A stretch of 64,000 nt of DNA from Enterobacter cloacae complex sp. R_G8. GTDB taxonomy: Bacteria; Pseudomonadota; Gammaproteobacteria; Enterobacterales; Enterobacteriaceae. The first letter of the stretch is position 1; the number at the start of each line of letters is the position of its first letter. This document shows, piece after piece, positions 7,947 through 17,653 of this stretch. The notes under the pieces are model-generated. The model was not told the origin of the DNA. It ran no database searches and saw only the letters and a list, made by a program, of their open reading frames with translations. The translations under genes and the position numbers were made by a program. The stretch spans positions 4,526,001 to 4,590,000 of the forward strand of contig NZ_CP102246.1 in the NCBI RefSeq assembly GCF_024599795.1, in the 5' to 3' direction.

Positions 7947-9844
7947 ATGCCTCTTTATTTGAAGAAATGCTTACAACAATCAAGAAAAAGAGCTCGATAA
8001 GAAATACTGAACAAGCGGTAGAGTTAATTTCATTGTTTGTTTTTTTTCATTATATAAAATTATATCTGCATGAACATAATAAAATGGTTTTAGATATAAA
8101 AAACTTATCAGGCAACAACATTAATGAAATTAAAATTCATTACAAGCAGTTATATGAAAACTTTATTTTATCGTTAGATATAAAAAATACAAACCATGAC
8201 GTGCATGAAAAACTCATGAGCAAGATCGATTTTTTAATTGACAATATCAATGACCATGAAATAATTAAACATATAGATCATTCTCTTTCACATATACATT
8301 CACTCACAGAGTTCTATCAATATGCAAATTCTTACCAATCTTTAATTCTTAGGATGGTTAATGAATCTGGTCGATCTGGGGAATATGTTACTCCTTCTGC
8401 TATAGTTCAGCTCATGGTTGAAATGTTATCACCTACAGATGGCAAATCAATCTACGACCCAGCATGTGGTACCGGAGGTTTATTAATAGAGTCAGCACGA
8501 CATATTAATAGCAATAACTTGAGCAACAATTTAAATTACTCCCTTATTGGTAATGACACATCATCATTTGCCTGTTTAATCTCAATTGTTAATCTTTTAA
8601 TCAATGAAGTATTTAATTTTGAAATAATCCTAAAAGATAGTTTGGAACAAAATTATACAAATGAAAAATATGACTTTATTTTAACTAACCCACCATTTGG
8701 GAAAAAGAGCGGATGGGATAACGTTCATATTAACACCCATTACAAAGGACCTAATCTAGACTATTACTTCCTAGAGCATGTTATTGATTCTCTCAGTGTT
8801 AATGGCAAAGCAGCCATAATATTACCAGAGCGTTTTTTATATGATGTGAGTAAAGAATGCATTACTCTTAAAGATAAGATTTTCAAAAATTATAATTTAG
8901 AATGTATTTTATCCATACCGTCGGGCGCATTATTGCCCTACACTGCAGTAAAACTATGTATTCTTTTTATAAGTAATTCTGGCCCAACTGATAGAATATT
9001 TTTCTACAATTTAAATAATGGTGAAAAATACTCACGTACAAATACTATAAAATTCGATGATTTTATAGATTTTTTAGATTCTGGAAAAAAAAGAAGAATA
9101 ACAGAGCACTCCTGGATTATAGATATGAGTGACACACCTTTATCTTATGATTTACTCTTAAAAGATAAAGAGCGAAACTCATATGAGTTCTTTAGTAATT
9201 CTATATCTAACATTGAACAGACAATACGTAATAATAAATTATTACTAGCCGAGTTATCTTTATTAAGAGAAAAAATAGCAACACTAGAATCAACAATAAA
9301 AAATCATTCTCATGAATATGAATTTGAAAGAATTAAAGTTGGCAATGTTGCAAAAATAAAATCTGGAAATTTATTACAGAAAAATAAACTATTATCCGCA
9401 GGACCAATTCCTGTATATGGCGGAAATGGAGTTATTGGATATAATGATGAGGCAATGGAAAATGGTGAAAATATTATTATTGGTAAGGTCGGAGCTCTTT
9501 GTGGAAACGTTCGGTATGTTCAGGGTGACATTTGGGTGACAAATAACTCGTTAATTATTAAGAATGATGCACCAAATAAGATTTTAACACCCTACCTTGC
9601 AAAATTACTATCTACTTTAAACTTAAGAAGGCTCGCCGTTGGCACCGCTCAGCAATATTTAACCACAACACAAATAAAAAATGTAGAAGTTAGCATTCCA
9701 TCTTTAACGACTCAGCATAAATTAAATATGTGGCTTGATGAGTTAGATAATACGCTTGAACAATATAATGAGCTCATTGAAAAAATAATGAATGATAAGC
9801 AAGCACTTAAAGAGAATTTGTATAAAGGTCTTTTAATAAAATAG
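7943..9844 (+). CDS. N6-adenine DNA methyltransferase fused to a single specificity domain (HsdM-HsdS fusion)
   Basis: A 633-residue protein. A helical N-terminus is followed by an HsdM-type methylase with motif I DPACGTGGLL (172-181) and motif IV NPPF (249-252), predicting m6A. After a coiled coil (about 407-440) comes one type I specificity half: a target recognition domain with GNxxxxKSGN-type start and VYGGNGVIGYN (around 470-485), then a second coiled coil at the C-terminus. One recognition domain means a half-site unless the protein dimerises. There is no HsdR or nuclease domain in it; the only partner is the upstream ATPase, to which it is coupled. It is AT-rich and clearly acquired. 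Confidence 0.85.
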   Translation: MNASLFEEMLTTIKKKSSIRNTEQAVELISLFVFFHYIKLYLHEHNKMVLDIKNLSGNNINEIKIHYKQLYENFILSLDIKNTNHDVHEKLMSKIDFLIDNINDHEIIKHIDHSLSHIHSLTEFYQYANSYQSLILRMVNESGRSGEYVTPSAIVQLMVEMLSPTDGKSIYDPACGTGGLLIESARHINSNNLSNNLNYSLIGNDTSSFACLISIVNLLINEVFNFEIILKDSLEQNYTNEKYDFILTNPPFGKKSGWDNVHINTHYKGPNLDYYFLEHVIDSLSVNGKAAIILPERFLYDVSKECITLKDKIFKNYNLECILSIPSGALLPYTAVKLCILFISNSGPTDRIFFYNLNNGEKYSRTNTIKFDDFIDFLDSGKKRRITEHSWIIDMSDTPLSYDLLLKDKERNSYEFFSNSISNIEQTIRNNKLLLAELSLLREKIATLESTIKNHSHEYEFERIKVGNVAKIKSGNLLQKNKLLSAGPIPVYGGNGVIGYNDEAMENGENIIIGKVGALCGNVRYVQGDIWVTNNSLIIKNDAPNKILTPYLAKLLSTLNLRRLAVGTAQQYLTTTQIKNVEVSIPSLTTQHKLNMWLDELDNTLEQYNELIEKIMNDKQALKENLYKGLLIK

Positions 9845-9849
9845 TTCAC

Positions 9850-9882
9850 AGTAGTAGGGTGTCTATAAAACACCCTGCTACT
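9850..9882. terminator. Bidirectional terminator-like hairpin between convergent genes
   Basis: AGTAGTAGGGTGT (9850-9862) pairs with ACACCCTGCTACT (9870-9882) with one wobble and a 7-nt loop. It sits between the ends of the methylase fusion (plus strand) and hsdR (minus strand), so it can serve both. Confidence 0.6.
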
Positions 9883-9924
9883 AGTTGCAAGTACATTGTA
9901 ATATCTATACTTCCGAAGCTAATA

Positions 9925-12900
9925 TTAATAATGCTCCTCAATGTACCCATACGCCTTCCTGAACAACTCTTTATCTTTCCCTAGTCCAAACTGGGCCAAG
10001 GTCAGCAAAAGCGCCTTTTGGATTTCACGCGGGCCACTGTTGGAGTTTTGCCAGCCATCGAAGCGGGTTGCTTTAACGATCTTATCGATTTGCTCAACAA
10101 CATCACCGATTAACTTTGGAGTAGTTTCTGGGCGTGTTTCGAGGAAAAGCTTGGTCAAAGCCTGTTTATTATCAGCTTCAGTTACTGGGCGCTCGCCCGT
10201 TTCGCGCTCGGCTTGTACGGTCTCTTTCGCAGCATCCAATAGACCTTTCAACCAGTCGATAGCCTTGATAACACCAGCTTCATAGTCCTGACGCAGTTTT
10301 TCCAGACGCTCACCCAATGCCACAAATTTAGGATCATGGCTACCGCGCAAACGCCCCATAAGATCAATCTCCAGGCGTTTGGCGCGTTGTTCCTGTTCTT
10401 TAGCGGTCAGGGTAAAAATAGCGTGCTCGTCCATGATCAACTCGTCAATATCATCGCGAATACGATTGATATCAGTATGCTCATGGATCATTTTGATGGT
10501 TTCAGGACCAAGCGCAGCCCAAACAAGCGCACCTGTCTGCCCCACCGGACGCACCGATTCATAAATTTGCGCCAGCCATTTATAGTCCTGACGATAAGGG
10601 GTCAAAAAAGGATCTGGGTTGATAGCTGACCATAACTTAGATAACACTCCAAAGCTGGCAGCGAATTCATCACGCTTCTCGTTAGTTGGCAGACATTCTT
10701 GCGCGGCCATAATACCTTCAAAACCTTCTATGGAACGATCCACACCAGGGAAGAAGGATAGACATTTATTCAATTGCAGCGGCAATAGCTCTTTAAATGC
10801 CTCAATTCCTTCCACAACCCCTTCAACTTCTTCAGGATTATAGGCCAGAGCGGTACGCAGATTTTCGAAAACACCGAGGTAGTCGATAATTAATCCCATG
10901 TCCTTGCGTACATCATCGGTTTCGTACAACCGGTTGGTTCGGCACATAGCCTGAAGAAGAGTATGATCGCGTAGAGGCTTATCGAGGTACATGCAGTAGC
11001 AAATTGGTGCATCAAAGCCAGTAAGCAACTTGGCGGTAACGATGATAAGCTGTAACGGATGCACAGGATCTTTAAAGCATTCAATCAGATCCTTCTGTAC
11101 CTGCTCTTCCGCATCAATGTGCTGCCAGCGTTCGAAATCGGCTTGTTTAACAGGTAGCCCCAATTCGTCATGCCATTTGAGCCAGTCCTTGTTGAGCTTA
11201 TCTTTTTTACCACCCTCTTCAGCTTTAACCGGAGCCTGGTCAACGTTCATAACCACTTCAACTGCATTAAAACCGAGCTTTTCACCGAGCAAATAATACA
11301 TCTGCACACAGGCTTCGCGATCATACACTACCACCATGCCTTTCATCTTTTTCGGCATAACATGGCTGGTAAAATGCTCAACAATGTCATTACTCACCGC
11401 AGCCATACGTCTGGGAGATTTCAGCATAATAGCCAGCTTGCCGGCGCGTCTGGACAATGCTGCCTTTTCTTCTTCATCCAGGTTGTTTTCAGTAGCAAGT
11501 TGCTCGAATTCTTCGTTGATAGCATCGCGATCCACTCGGAGTTCGGCCAGCCGAGGTTCAAACTTCACGGGGTTAGTCGCGCCGTCACGGATCGACTGCT
11601 TATAGCTATAGCGGCTCATATAGCGCCCTGGATCTTCTTCAGCACCGAACAACTTGAATGTATTACGATCAATGCCAGAAATCGGAGTACCAGTCAGGCC
11701 ATAGAAGTGGGCATTGGGCATCGCCCAGCGCATTTTCTCGCCTAATCCACCTTCCTGGGTACGGTGGGCTTCGTCAACCAACACAATGATGTTGTCACGG
11801 TTGTTCAGGCCATTGGGGTTGCTATCATCAATTTCGATATCTTTAAATTTAAAGATAGTGGTGATTAAAATGCCACGGCTGTCTTGCTCAATGTATTCGC
11901 CCAACTTTTTGCAGCTTTGCACTTTTATCAGATTCTTAACGTCGGCTCCACCAAAGGTTTCATTAATTTGGCTGTCCAGATCTCGCCGGTCCACTACGAT
12001 GAGTACCGTTGGGTTTTTTAACGCATTGTCGGCACGCAGCATTTTAGCGGCGTAAAGCATCAACAAGGATTTACCCGATCCCTGGAAATGCCAAATCAGA
12101 CCTTTTTTGGGATAGCCTCTGCGAACACGCTCAACGATTTGTTTTGCTGCTTCAAATTGCGGGTAACGCGGCAGGATTTTAACGCGTTTAGGCGGAGTAT
12201 TCTTGCCCGTTTTGACGGTTGAAAATAATGCAAAAGATTCCAGTAACTGTAATAAGGTTTGCGGGTTTAACAAACTCTCGCAGCTGTTGAGTACCGATGC
12301 TAATCCCGGCAGAATCTCATCACGAAGCTCAGTATTATGCCAGGGCCCCCAGTCTTTAACACGAGCATTAATTGCACCATAGGCAAAAGTTTTACCTTCG
12401 CTGGCAAAACACAGCAAGTTAGGTACAAAGAAAGATTCAACATTTTTCCAATAGTACTTTTTGCCCCCCATGAAGTCGGCGGCACCGTCTTGCCAGGTCA
12501 CGCTAGGGCGCGTTGCGGTTTTAACTTCGCCCACCACCAGTGGTATACCGTTCACATAAAGGACAATATCAAAATAGACTTCAGTGGCCGCGATATAGTG
12601 GACCTGCTGTGCCACCACAAAGTGGTTATTTTCTATATTGTCAAAATCAATCAGATTGATGGTGATATGGTCGCCATTCTCGCCAAAAGGCAAGGTTTTG
12701 TCGGCCATCAACCATTCCTGGAAGTTTTCATTGGCCTTTACCAAACCGGTATGGCGAGTTTCTAAAACCACTCCTCGCAGTTTGTAAATGACCTCATCGG
12801 CATAGTCAGGCTGTCTGCCGATATCAGGGTTTAACGAACAAAGCGCGTCTTTTAGCCACTCATCAACGAAGATATCCTGCGCTTGTTTAGGCAGGTTTTC

Positions 12901-12987
12901 ACCGTGGCAGTAAGTCCACTTGACCCCGCTTAATCCTTTTAAGCGGTCGATAATTCCATTTTCTGTAACGGTTTGTTCGTTAAACAT
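9925..12987 (-). CDS. hsdR: Type I restriction enzyme, R subunit
   Basis: A 1020-residue HsdR. The N-terminal nuclease domain has DIVLYVNGIPLVVGEVK (D-E-x-K core, around residues 135-155). The SF2 translocase has Walker A FQGSGKS (around residue 300), a DEAH-type box LVDEAHR and motif III LTGTP, followed by a helical C-terminus that docks on the methylase. It pumps DNA and cuts far from unmodified sites. It is the last gene of the hsdM-hsdM-hsdS-hsdR minus-strand cluster, ten bases after hsdS. The start at 12987 has AAAGG upstream. Confidence 0.95.
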   Translation of the reverse strand: MFNEQTVTENGIIDRLKGLSGVKWTYCHGENLPKQAQDIFVDEWLKDALCSLNPDIGRQPDYADEVIYKLRGVVLETRHTGLVKANENFQEWLMADKTLPFGENGDHITINLIDFDNIENNHFVVAQQVHYIAATEVYFDIVLYVNGIPLVVGEVKTATRPSVTWQDGAADFMGGKKYYWKNVESFFVPNLLCFASEGKTFAYGAINARVKDWGPWHNTELRDEILPGLASVLNSCESLLNPQTLLQLLESFALFSTVKTGKNTPPKRVKILPRYPQFEAAKQIVERVRRGYPKKGLIWHFQGSGKSLLMLYAAKMLRADNALKNPTVLIVVDRRDLDSQINETFGGADVKNLIKVQSCKKLGEYIEQDSRGILITTIFKFKDIEIDDSNPNGLNNRDNIIVLVDEAHRTQEGGLGEKMRWAMPNAHFYGLTGTPISGIDRNTFKLFGAEEDPGRYMSRYSYKQSIRDGATNPVKFEPRLAELRVDRDAINEEFEQLATENNLDEEEKAALSRRAGKLAIMLKSPRRMAAVSNDIVEHFTSHVMPKKMKGMVVVYDREACVQMYYLLGEKLGFNAVEVVMNVDQAPVKAEEGGKKDKLNKDWLKWHDELGLPVKQADFERWQHIDAEEQVQKDLIECFKDPVHPLQLIIVTAKLLTGFDAPICYCMYLDKPLRDHTLLQAMCRTNRLYETDDVRKDMGLIIDYLGVFENLRTALAYNPEEVEGVVEGIEAFKELLPLQLNKCLSFFPGVDRSIEGFEGIMAAQECLPTNEKRDEFAASFGVLSKLWSAINPDPFLTPYRQDYKWLAQIYESVRPVGQTGALVWAALGPETIKMIHEHTDINRIRDDIDELIMDEHAIFTLTAKEQEQRAKRLEIDLMGRLRGSHDPKFVALGERLEKLRQDYEAGVIKAIDWLKGLLDAAKETVQAERETGERPVTEADNKQALTKLFLETRPETTPKLIGDVVEQIDKIVKATRFDGWQNSNSGPREIQKALLLTLAQFGLGKDKELFRKAYGYIEEHY

Positions 12988-12996
12988 GCTTGGCCT

Positions 12997-14136
12997 TTAG
13001 AATGTGTTAATTATACTTCTATAGATATTTTCTCTACGTTGCAAATTGCACTTAAGTTCCTCTAAATGCTTATTAGCATTACTTGCAGAAATCTGAAGTT
13101 CAACAGGCGGTATAGGAAGATTAAAGTCCAACAATTTTGCGACAGATGTATGCCTAACAGTCGTACCGCTACTCGTTGCAACTATTTTTCTTCTAAATTG
13201 AGTAGAACACATGAACATAAACAAGAAACTTGGTTTAAGTTCTTGCGATCTAAACTCCACCAAACCAACCCTCTGATTATGTAGATATTTCTTACTAGAC
13301 TCTGGAATGAAGGCTGGCAACCCCAATGTATCACCATCCTTTGAAAGATCAGTCATATTCACGATTAAATCACCACCACGTAACTTAAAGTCACGGATAA
13401 CATCACCACTATAAAATCTATCTTTGGAAGCGTTGTACCCACCTCCTAGATGAAAATTACCGGGGGTAACAATTACAGAATCTGTTTCTTCATCGCCGAT
13501 GTTTTTACCACTGTATGCATAACCATTTTTAATTGAAATTAGATCAACCAACGGTAATTGTGGATAACTTGAAAATCTTTCAAAAAAAGAATCAATAAGC
13601 TTTTGACGATACACGGCCAATGTGTCTAATGCATCCATACCTAGAGCGTAGTTTTTCAAATTACTTTTCAATAAATTAGAAACACTAACTTGTTCTGACC
13701 TCGACGGAATTGTAAGTTCGAAAGCTTTTAACGACGTAAATTTAGTTCTTGGAGATAGAGAACCGCTTGATGTCTTAATCGCGTGATCCCAAAACAAATC
13801 CTTCTGCAAGATAAATGGCAATAAAGTAGAGACTATCTCGTCTTGATTAGATTCTAAAACAATAATATCACCAGAGCATACCCCATCAAACTCTGCAATT
13901 GCCGCTTTTTTAAGATAAGGGCGACGTTTTCCAAATAAGATATGACCTTTTTTGAAAACCCGAGTAAAACTTGGATTATCTTCTTCGATTATTCCCCAAC
14001 GTTTAATCTTGAGCGAGCCAGAATCCAAGTGCTCCAGACCAATATATCGTTCATAACCATCGGCAATCGGATCTTTGGTGGTAATCTTTACTTCTCGGCA
14101 AATATCACCAAACTTAATTCTTTGTTTACTAGTCAT
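12997..14136 (-). CDS. hsdS: Type I restriction-modification specificity subunit
   Basis: A 379-residue HsdS with two target recognition domains separated by helical conserved regions. The first half contains RYIGLEHLDSGSLKIKRWG and FGKRRPYLKKAAIA; the second contains SIKNGYAYSGKNI and GGDLIVNMTDLSKDG. The start was set at the ATG at 14136, preceded by GGTGGAG, rather than five codons upstream; this gives an 8-base overlap with the upstream hsdM. It selects the bipartite recognition sequence and bridges the two different HsdM subunits. The LDSGSLKI-type domain is of the sort seen in the dual-HsdM systems (recollection), perhaps the cytosine half. Confidence 0.9.
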   Translation of the reverse strand: MTSKQRIKFGDICREVKITTKDPIADGYERYIGLEHLDSGSLKIKRWGIIEEDNPSFTRVFKKGHILFGKRRPYLKKAAIAEFDGVCSGDIIVLESNQDEIVSTLLPFILQKDLFWDHAIKTSSGSLSPRTKFTSLKAFELTIPSRSEQVSVSNLLKSNLKNYALGMDALDTLAVYRQKLIDSFFERFSSYPQLPLVDLISIKNGYAYSGKNIGDEETDSVIVTPGNFHLGGGYNASKDRFYSGDVIRDFKLRGGDLIVNMTDLSKDGDTLGLPAFIPESSKKYLHNQRVGLVEFRSQELKPSFLFMFMCSTQFRRKIVATSSGTTVRHTSVAKLLDFNLPIPPVELQISASNANKHLEELKCNLQRRENIYRSIINTF

Positions 14137-15622
14137 TTTTCTCCACCTCATAACCTAACTTCGTGAGGCTATCGAATAATTTATTAGTATGTTTTTTTAA
14201 TTGCACGCGGCTGATTTTCCATGCCTCTATAGCATGCTGAATGTCATGAGTTTCGACACTACTTTGTGCTTGGACATACAGTGGTATCGATAAGTTGTAG
14301 ACATTATCTTTAATAGCCTCGATATCTACTAAAGCAGTAATGTGGCTTTGCATATCCGGATTAAAAAAAGCCTCGCATAACACCGCCAAATCATTATCTG
14401 ATAAGCGACTATGCGCTCGCTCCCGGGTAACATATTCTACCCCATTGATAAACAGAACCTTATTTTTGCGCTCAGCTGATTTATTGCAATTAAGCACCAC
14501 CACGCAAGATTCCATCGGCGAGTTATAAAACAGGTTCGGTCCCAAACCAATTACCGCTTCAATAATGTCAGATTCAATCACCTGTTTACGAATGCTCTGC
14601 TCGGAATCGCGGAACAGAACACCATGTGGCCAAAGCATAGCAGCACGACCGGTATCGGGTTTTAAGCTTTTGATTATATGGGTATAAAAAGCATAATCAG
14701 CGCAGCCTTGCGGTGGTACGCCATAAAGATTACGACCATATGGATCGGCAGCAAACTTGTCACGATTCCATTTTTTGATGGAGTACGGCGGGTTGGCAAA
14801 AATTACATCAAACTGCTTAAGTCGATCGTTTTCAATAAACTTAGGTTCGGCCAGAGTATCGCCGCGCAGTACATCAAACTCTTCAATGTCGTGGAGGAAC
14901 ATATTCATACGGGCGATAGCAGAGGTTAACAGGTTCACCTCCTGTCCATAAAGGTGCACAGAGCGCCACTCTTCACCTCTTGCACGGAGATCCATCACTG
15001 CATTTAGCAACATCCCGCCAGTACCGCACGTTGGGTCATAGGCAGTTTCACCCGGTTTTAAGCCCATAATGCGCGTCATTAAATGTACGACTGTTCGGTT
15101 GGTGTAGAACTCTGCTGCCGTATGGCCGGAATCATCAGCGAATTTTTTAATCAGGTATTCGTAGGCTTCACCAAGATCATCCTGGGCGACAGATTTAATG
15201 CCGAGCGGGATTTTACTGAAATGTTCAATCAGATCAGCCAGCAGATGATCGGGCAGGCGCTCTTTGTTGGTCCACTGCGCATCACCGAAGACGCCATGTA
15301 AACGCGGGTTATTGGCTTCAATTAGTCGAAGCGCATTCTGGATCGCTTCACCGATGTTTTTACTGGTATTGCGGACCTTTTCCCAACTGGCTTCAACTGG
15401 AATGTTGAAACGGTGAAACATCGGCATGGCGGCATATTCGGCATCGCCTTCATGGAGCTCCATCGCCTCGTTATATTCTTCCAGATAGACATCTGACAGG
15501 CGTTTATAAAATAGCAAGGGGAAGACATACTGCTTGTAGTCTGAAGCGTCGATTTGGCCGCGAAGAAACTCAGCAGCTCCCCAGAGCAGCTCTTCCAGTT
15601 TTTTATTACTCATGGAACTCAT
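14129..15622 (-). CDS. hsdM: Type I methyltransferase subunit with NPPY motif (predicted m4C-forming)
   Basis: A 497-residue HsdM with SAM motif I DPTCGTGGML (196-205) and catalytic motif IV NPPY (277-280) in FDVIFANPPYSIKKW. Ordinary HsdM proteins carry NPPF and make m6A. NPPY in this family marks the m4C-forming partner of M1-M2-S enzymes (work by Morgan and colleagues on m4C in type I systems). Its ATG overlaps the stop of the upstream NPPF HsdM by four bases and its end overlaps hsdS, so all three are co-translated. The two HsdM proteins are similar along their length, indicating duplication and divergence. Confidence 0.92.
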   Translation of the reverse strand: MSSMSNKKLEELLWGAAEFLRGQIDASDYKQYVFPLLFYKRLSDVYLEEYNEAMELHEGDAEYAAMPMFHRFNIPVEASWEKVRNTSKNIGEAIQNALRLIEANNPRLHGVFGDAQWTNKERLPDHLLADLIEHFSKIPLGIKSVAQDDLGEAYEYLIKKFADDSGHTAAEFYTNRTVVHLMTRIMGLKPGETAYDPTCGTGGMLLNAVMDLRARGEEWRSVHLYGQEVNLLTSAIARMNMFLHDIEEFDVLRGDTLAEPKFIENDRLKQFDVIFANPPYSIKKWNRDKFAADPYGRNLYGVPPQGCADYAFYTHIIKSLKPDTGRAAMLWPHGVLFRDSEQSIRKQVIESDIIEAVIGLGPNLFYNSPMESCVVVLNCNKSAERKNKVLFINGVEYVTRERAHSRLSDNDLAVLCEAFFNPDMQSHITALVDIEAIKDNVYNLSIPLYVQAQSSVETHDIQHAIEAWKISRVQLKKHTNKLFDSLTKLGYEVEKND

Positions 15623-17118
15623 ACTTCGAACCCTTCTTTGATAAGCAAGGCTTCCAGCTCCTCTTCTGCTTTTTCCAGTTCAGCCAGCTTCCGTTGAAAA
15701 TCTTTGAGCGCCTCTTCCACACTGATGGTTTCTTCTTCGAGTGGCTTTTGCACATAACGAGCAATATTTAGATTGAAGTCATTTTCTTCAATCTCCTTTA
15801 GAGGAACCCAGCGCGCTACACCTTCGATTTCTTTTGCATCTGGACCCTGTTGCGCCTGGTCATGATAGATTTGGTATATGTCATCGGCCTGCTTGTTGGA
15901 CAGCGTATTCTGCGCACGCCCCTTGGTATAGATTTCTTCAGCATTGATGATCAATACATGATCTTTATGAGTTGCCGGGCGTGATTTGCGCAGCACCAAA
16001 ATACACGCAGGAATACCAGTGCCGTAGAACAGATTGGAAGCGACACCAATAATCGCTACAATGCGATTTTCTTGCAACAATTTGGTTCGAATTGCCCCCT
16101 CAGATCCGCCACGAAACAGCACACCATGAGGTAATACGACAGCCATACGCCCATTGTCGTTAAGTGAAGCAAACATATGCTGCACCCAGGCAAAATCACC
16201 ATTTGTTTTAGGTGCCAAGCCATATTGCTTACGGCCATAGAGATCATTAGACCACAGATCGTATCCCCACTCCTTCAAGCTAAACGGTGGGTTGGCAACA
16301 ACGCAATCGAAGGTTTCTAAACGATCACTTTTTAAAAACTTAGGTTCGCGTAACGTATCCCCCCGAACAATATCGAAGTCTTCCTGACCGTGGAGGAACA
16401 GGTTCATCCGTGCAATAGCTTCCGTCGTCAGGTTTTTCTCCTGACCTTTGATTTTTAGCAAGCGCGGATCGCCACCGTTTTCTTTTACGTGGTAAATCGT
16501 CTCGAGCAACATACCGCCTGTGCCACAGGCTGGATCGTAAACACTCTCACCCGCTTTTGGATCGAGAATGTTAACCATCAAACGAACGATTGTGCGTGGG
16601 GTGTAGAACTCACCAGCTTTTTTGTTAGCTTTGTCTGCAAAACGTTTGATTAGATACTCATATGCGCGGCCCATGACATCATCACGGACACTTGCAACAC
16701 CCAGGTTCACCTTATTGAAGTGATTAAGTAGCGTAGCCAGTAACTCATCTGAAAGGCGTTCTTTATTGGTCCAACTGGCATCCCCAAAAATACCATGCAG
16801 TTTAGGGTTTGCCAGTTCTATACCACGGAAGGAGTCTTTTAAGGCCTGGCCAATGTCTTTGGTCTCAGCGAAAACATCGCGCCAGTGACAATTCTCTGGT
16901 ATCTGAATACGGTGAAACATCTTCCCCTTGGCAAGCTCTGCATCCCCAACGCTCTCCATCGCATCGGCAAATTCTTCGTCATATACATCACAAATGCGCT
17001 TGAAGAACAGGATGGGGAAAATGTACGTTTTGTAATCTGACGCATCAATAGGCCCAGTAATAATATGGGCTGCATGCCAAAGATGGGCCTCGAGGTCTTT
17101 TAGGTTAATCAGTGTCAT
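15619..17118 (-). CDS. hsdM: Type I methyltransferase subunit with NPPF motif (predicted m6A-forming)
   Basis: A 499-residue HsdM counted from the ATG at 17118 (MTLINLKDLEAHLWHAA), chosen over an upstream in-frame start because the upstream 24 residues do not look like the family and AGAGAAG precedes this ATG. Motif I is DPACGTGGML (195-204) and motif IV is NPPF (276-279), predicting N6-adenine methylation. It is the first gene of the cluster and overlaps the NPPY paralogue by ATGA. The 3' side of the tRNA-Leu gene lies about 350 bases upstream; 17119-17423 holds no gene and presumably carries the cluster promoter. Confidence 0.93.
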   Translation of the reverse strand: MTLINLKDLEAHLWHAAHIITGPIDASDYKTYIFPILFFKRICDVYDEEFADAMESVGDAELAKGKMFHRIQIPENCHWRDVFAETKDIGQALKDSFRGIELANPKLHGIFGDASWTNKERLSDELLATLLNHFNKVNLGVASVRDDVMGRAYEYLIKRFADKANKKAGEFYTPRTIVRLMVNILDPKAGESVYDPACGTGGMLLETIYHVKENGGDPRLLKIKGQEKNLTTEAIARMNLFLHGQEDFDIVRGDTLREPKFLKSDRLETFDCVVANPPFSLKEWGYDLWSNDLYGRKQYGLAPKTNGDFAWVQHMFASLNDNGRMAVVLPHGVLFRGGSEGAIRTKLLQENRIVAIIGVASNLFYGTGIPACILVLRKSRPATHKDHVLIINAEEIYTKGRAQNTLSNKQADDIYQIYHDQAQQGPDAKEIEGVARWVPLKEIEENDFNLNIARYVQKPLEEETISVEEALKDFQRKLAELEKAEEELEALLIKEGFEV

Positions 17119-17423
17119 TGTCTTCTCTTTTCGATTCTGCGACGCCGGAACCTTGTACAACAAAACATCTATGCCGTAGTTGAAAAGCAATCTTTCACTT
17201 CAGTCTTCGTCGTTAGACTTTCGGAAGCATTTTTTGAAAGCATAGTGCTATGGAGTTAACATCTGAGCCGGTAGGTTAGTATCGTAAGAATTATTACGCC
17301 CATAAACCAGCCTTTTTAACATCAGGCGTGATTAGTGTCGTTGTGCATGATTATAGTTATAACTTCATCATGACAGCTCCAGCATTGTGAGTGGGAATAG
17401 CAATTTTTCACGGATTTCAGACA

Positions 17424-17448
17424 CAAAAAAAGCCGCCCTTAAGCGACT
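17424..17448 (-). terminator. Intrinsic terminator of tRNA-Leu
   Basis: On the minus strand AGTCGC (17448-17443) pairs with GCGGCT (17436-17431), with one wobble, and is followed by a run of seven T. It lies 15 bases after the tRNA 3' end. Confidence 0.7.
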
Positions 17449-17463
17449 TTGATTTGCATCTTT

Positions 17464-17548
17464 TGGTGCCGAAGGCCGGACTCGAACCGGCACGTATTTC
17501 TACGGTTGATTTTGAATCAACTGCGTCTACCGATTTCGCCACTTCGGC
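17464..17548 (-). tRNA. leuX: tRNA-Leu, anticodon CAA (leuX type)
   Basis: Read on the minus strand, GCCGAAG pairs with CTTCGGC, followed by A and an encoded CCA. The anticodon arm GTTGA-TTCAAAA-TCAAC gives anticodon CAA. A long variable arm and GGTTCGAGTCC T-loop complete a class II tRNA of 85 nt, essentially the E. coli leuX sequence as I recall it. It decodes UUG. The accessory island begins immediately beyond its 3' end, as at the E. coli leuX hotspot. A37 next to this anticodon is a known kind of site for ms2i6A modification, the substrate of MiaE encoded 0.9 kb away. Confidence 0.97.
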
Positions 17549-17653
17549 ACTGAAGGGGATGCGGAAACGTTGTGGATTATACCTGTCGCGCGCCGCCATG
17601 CAAGCGACGACGCGCGAAACCCGCGCTAAGTGCCCAAAAAACCAGCGCTACCG

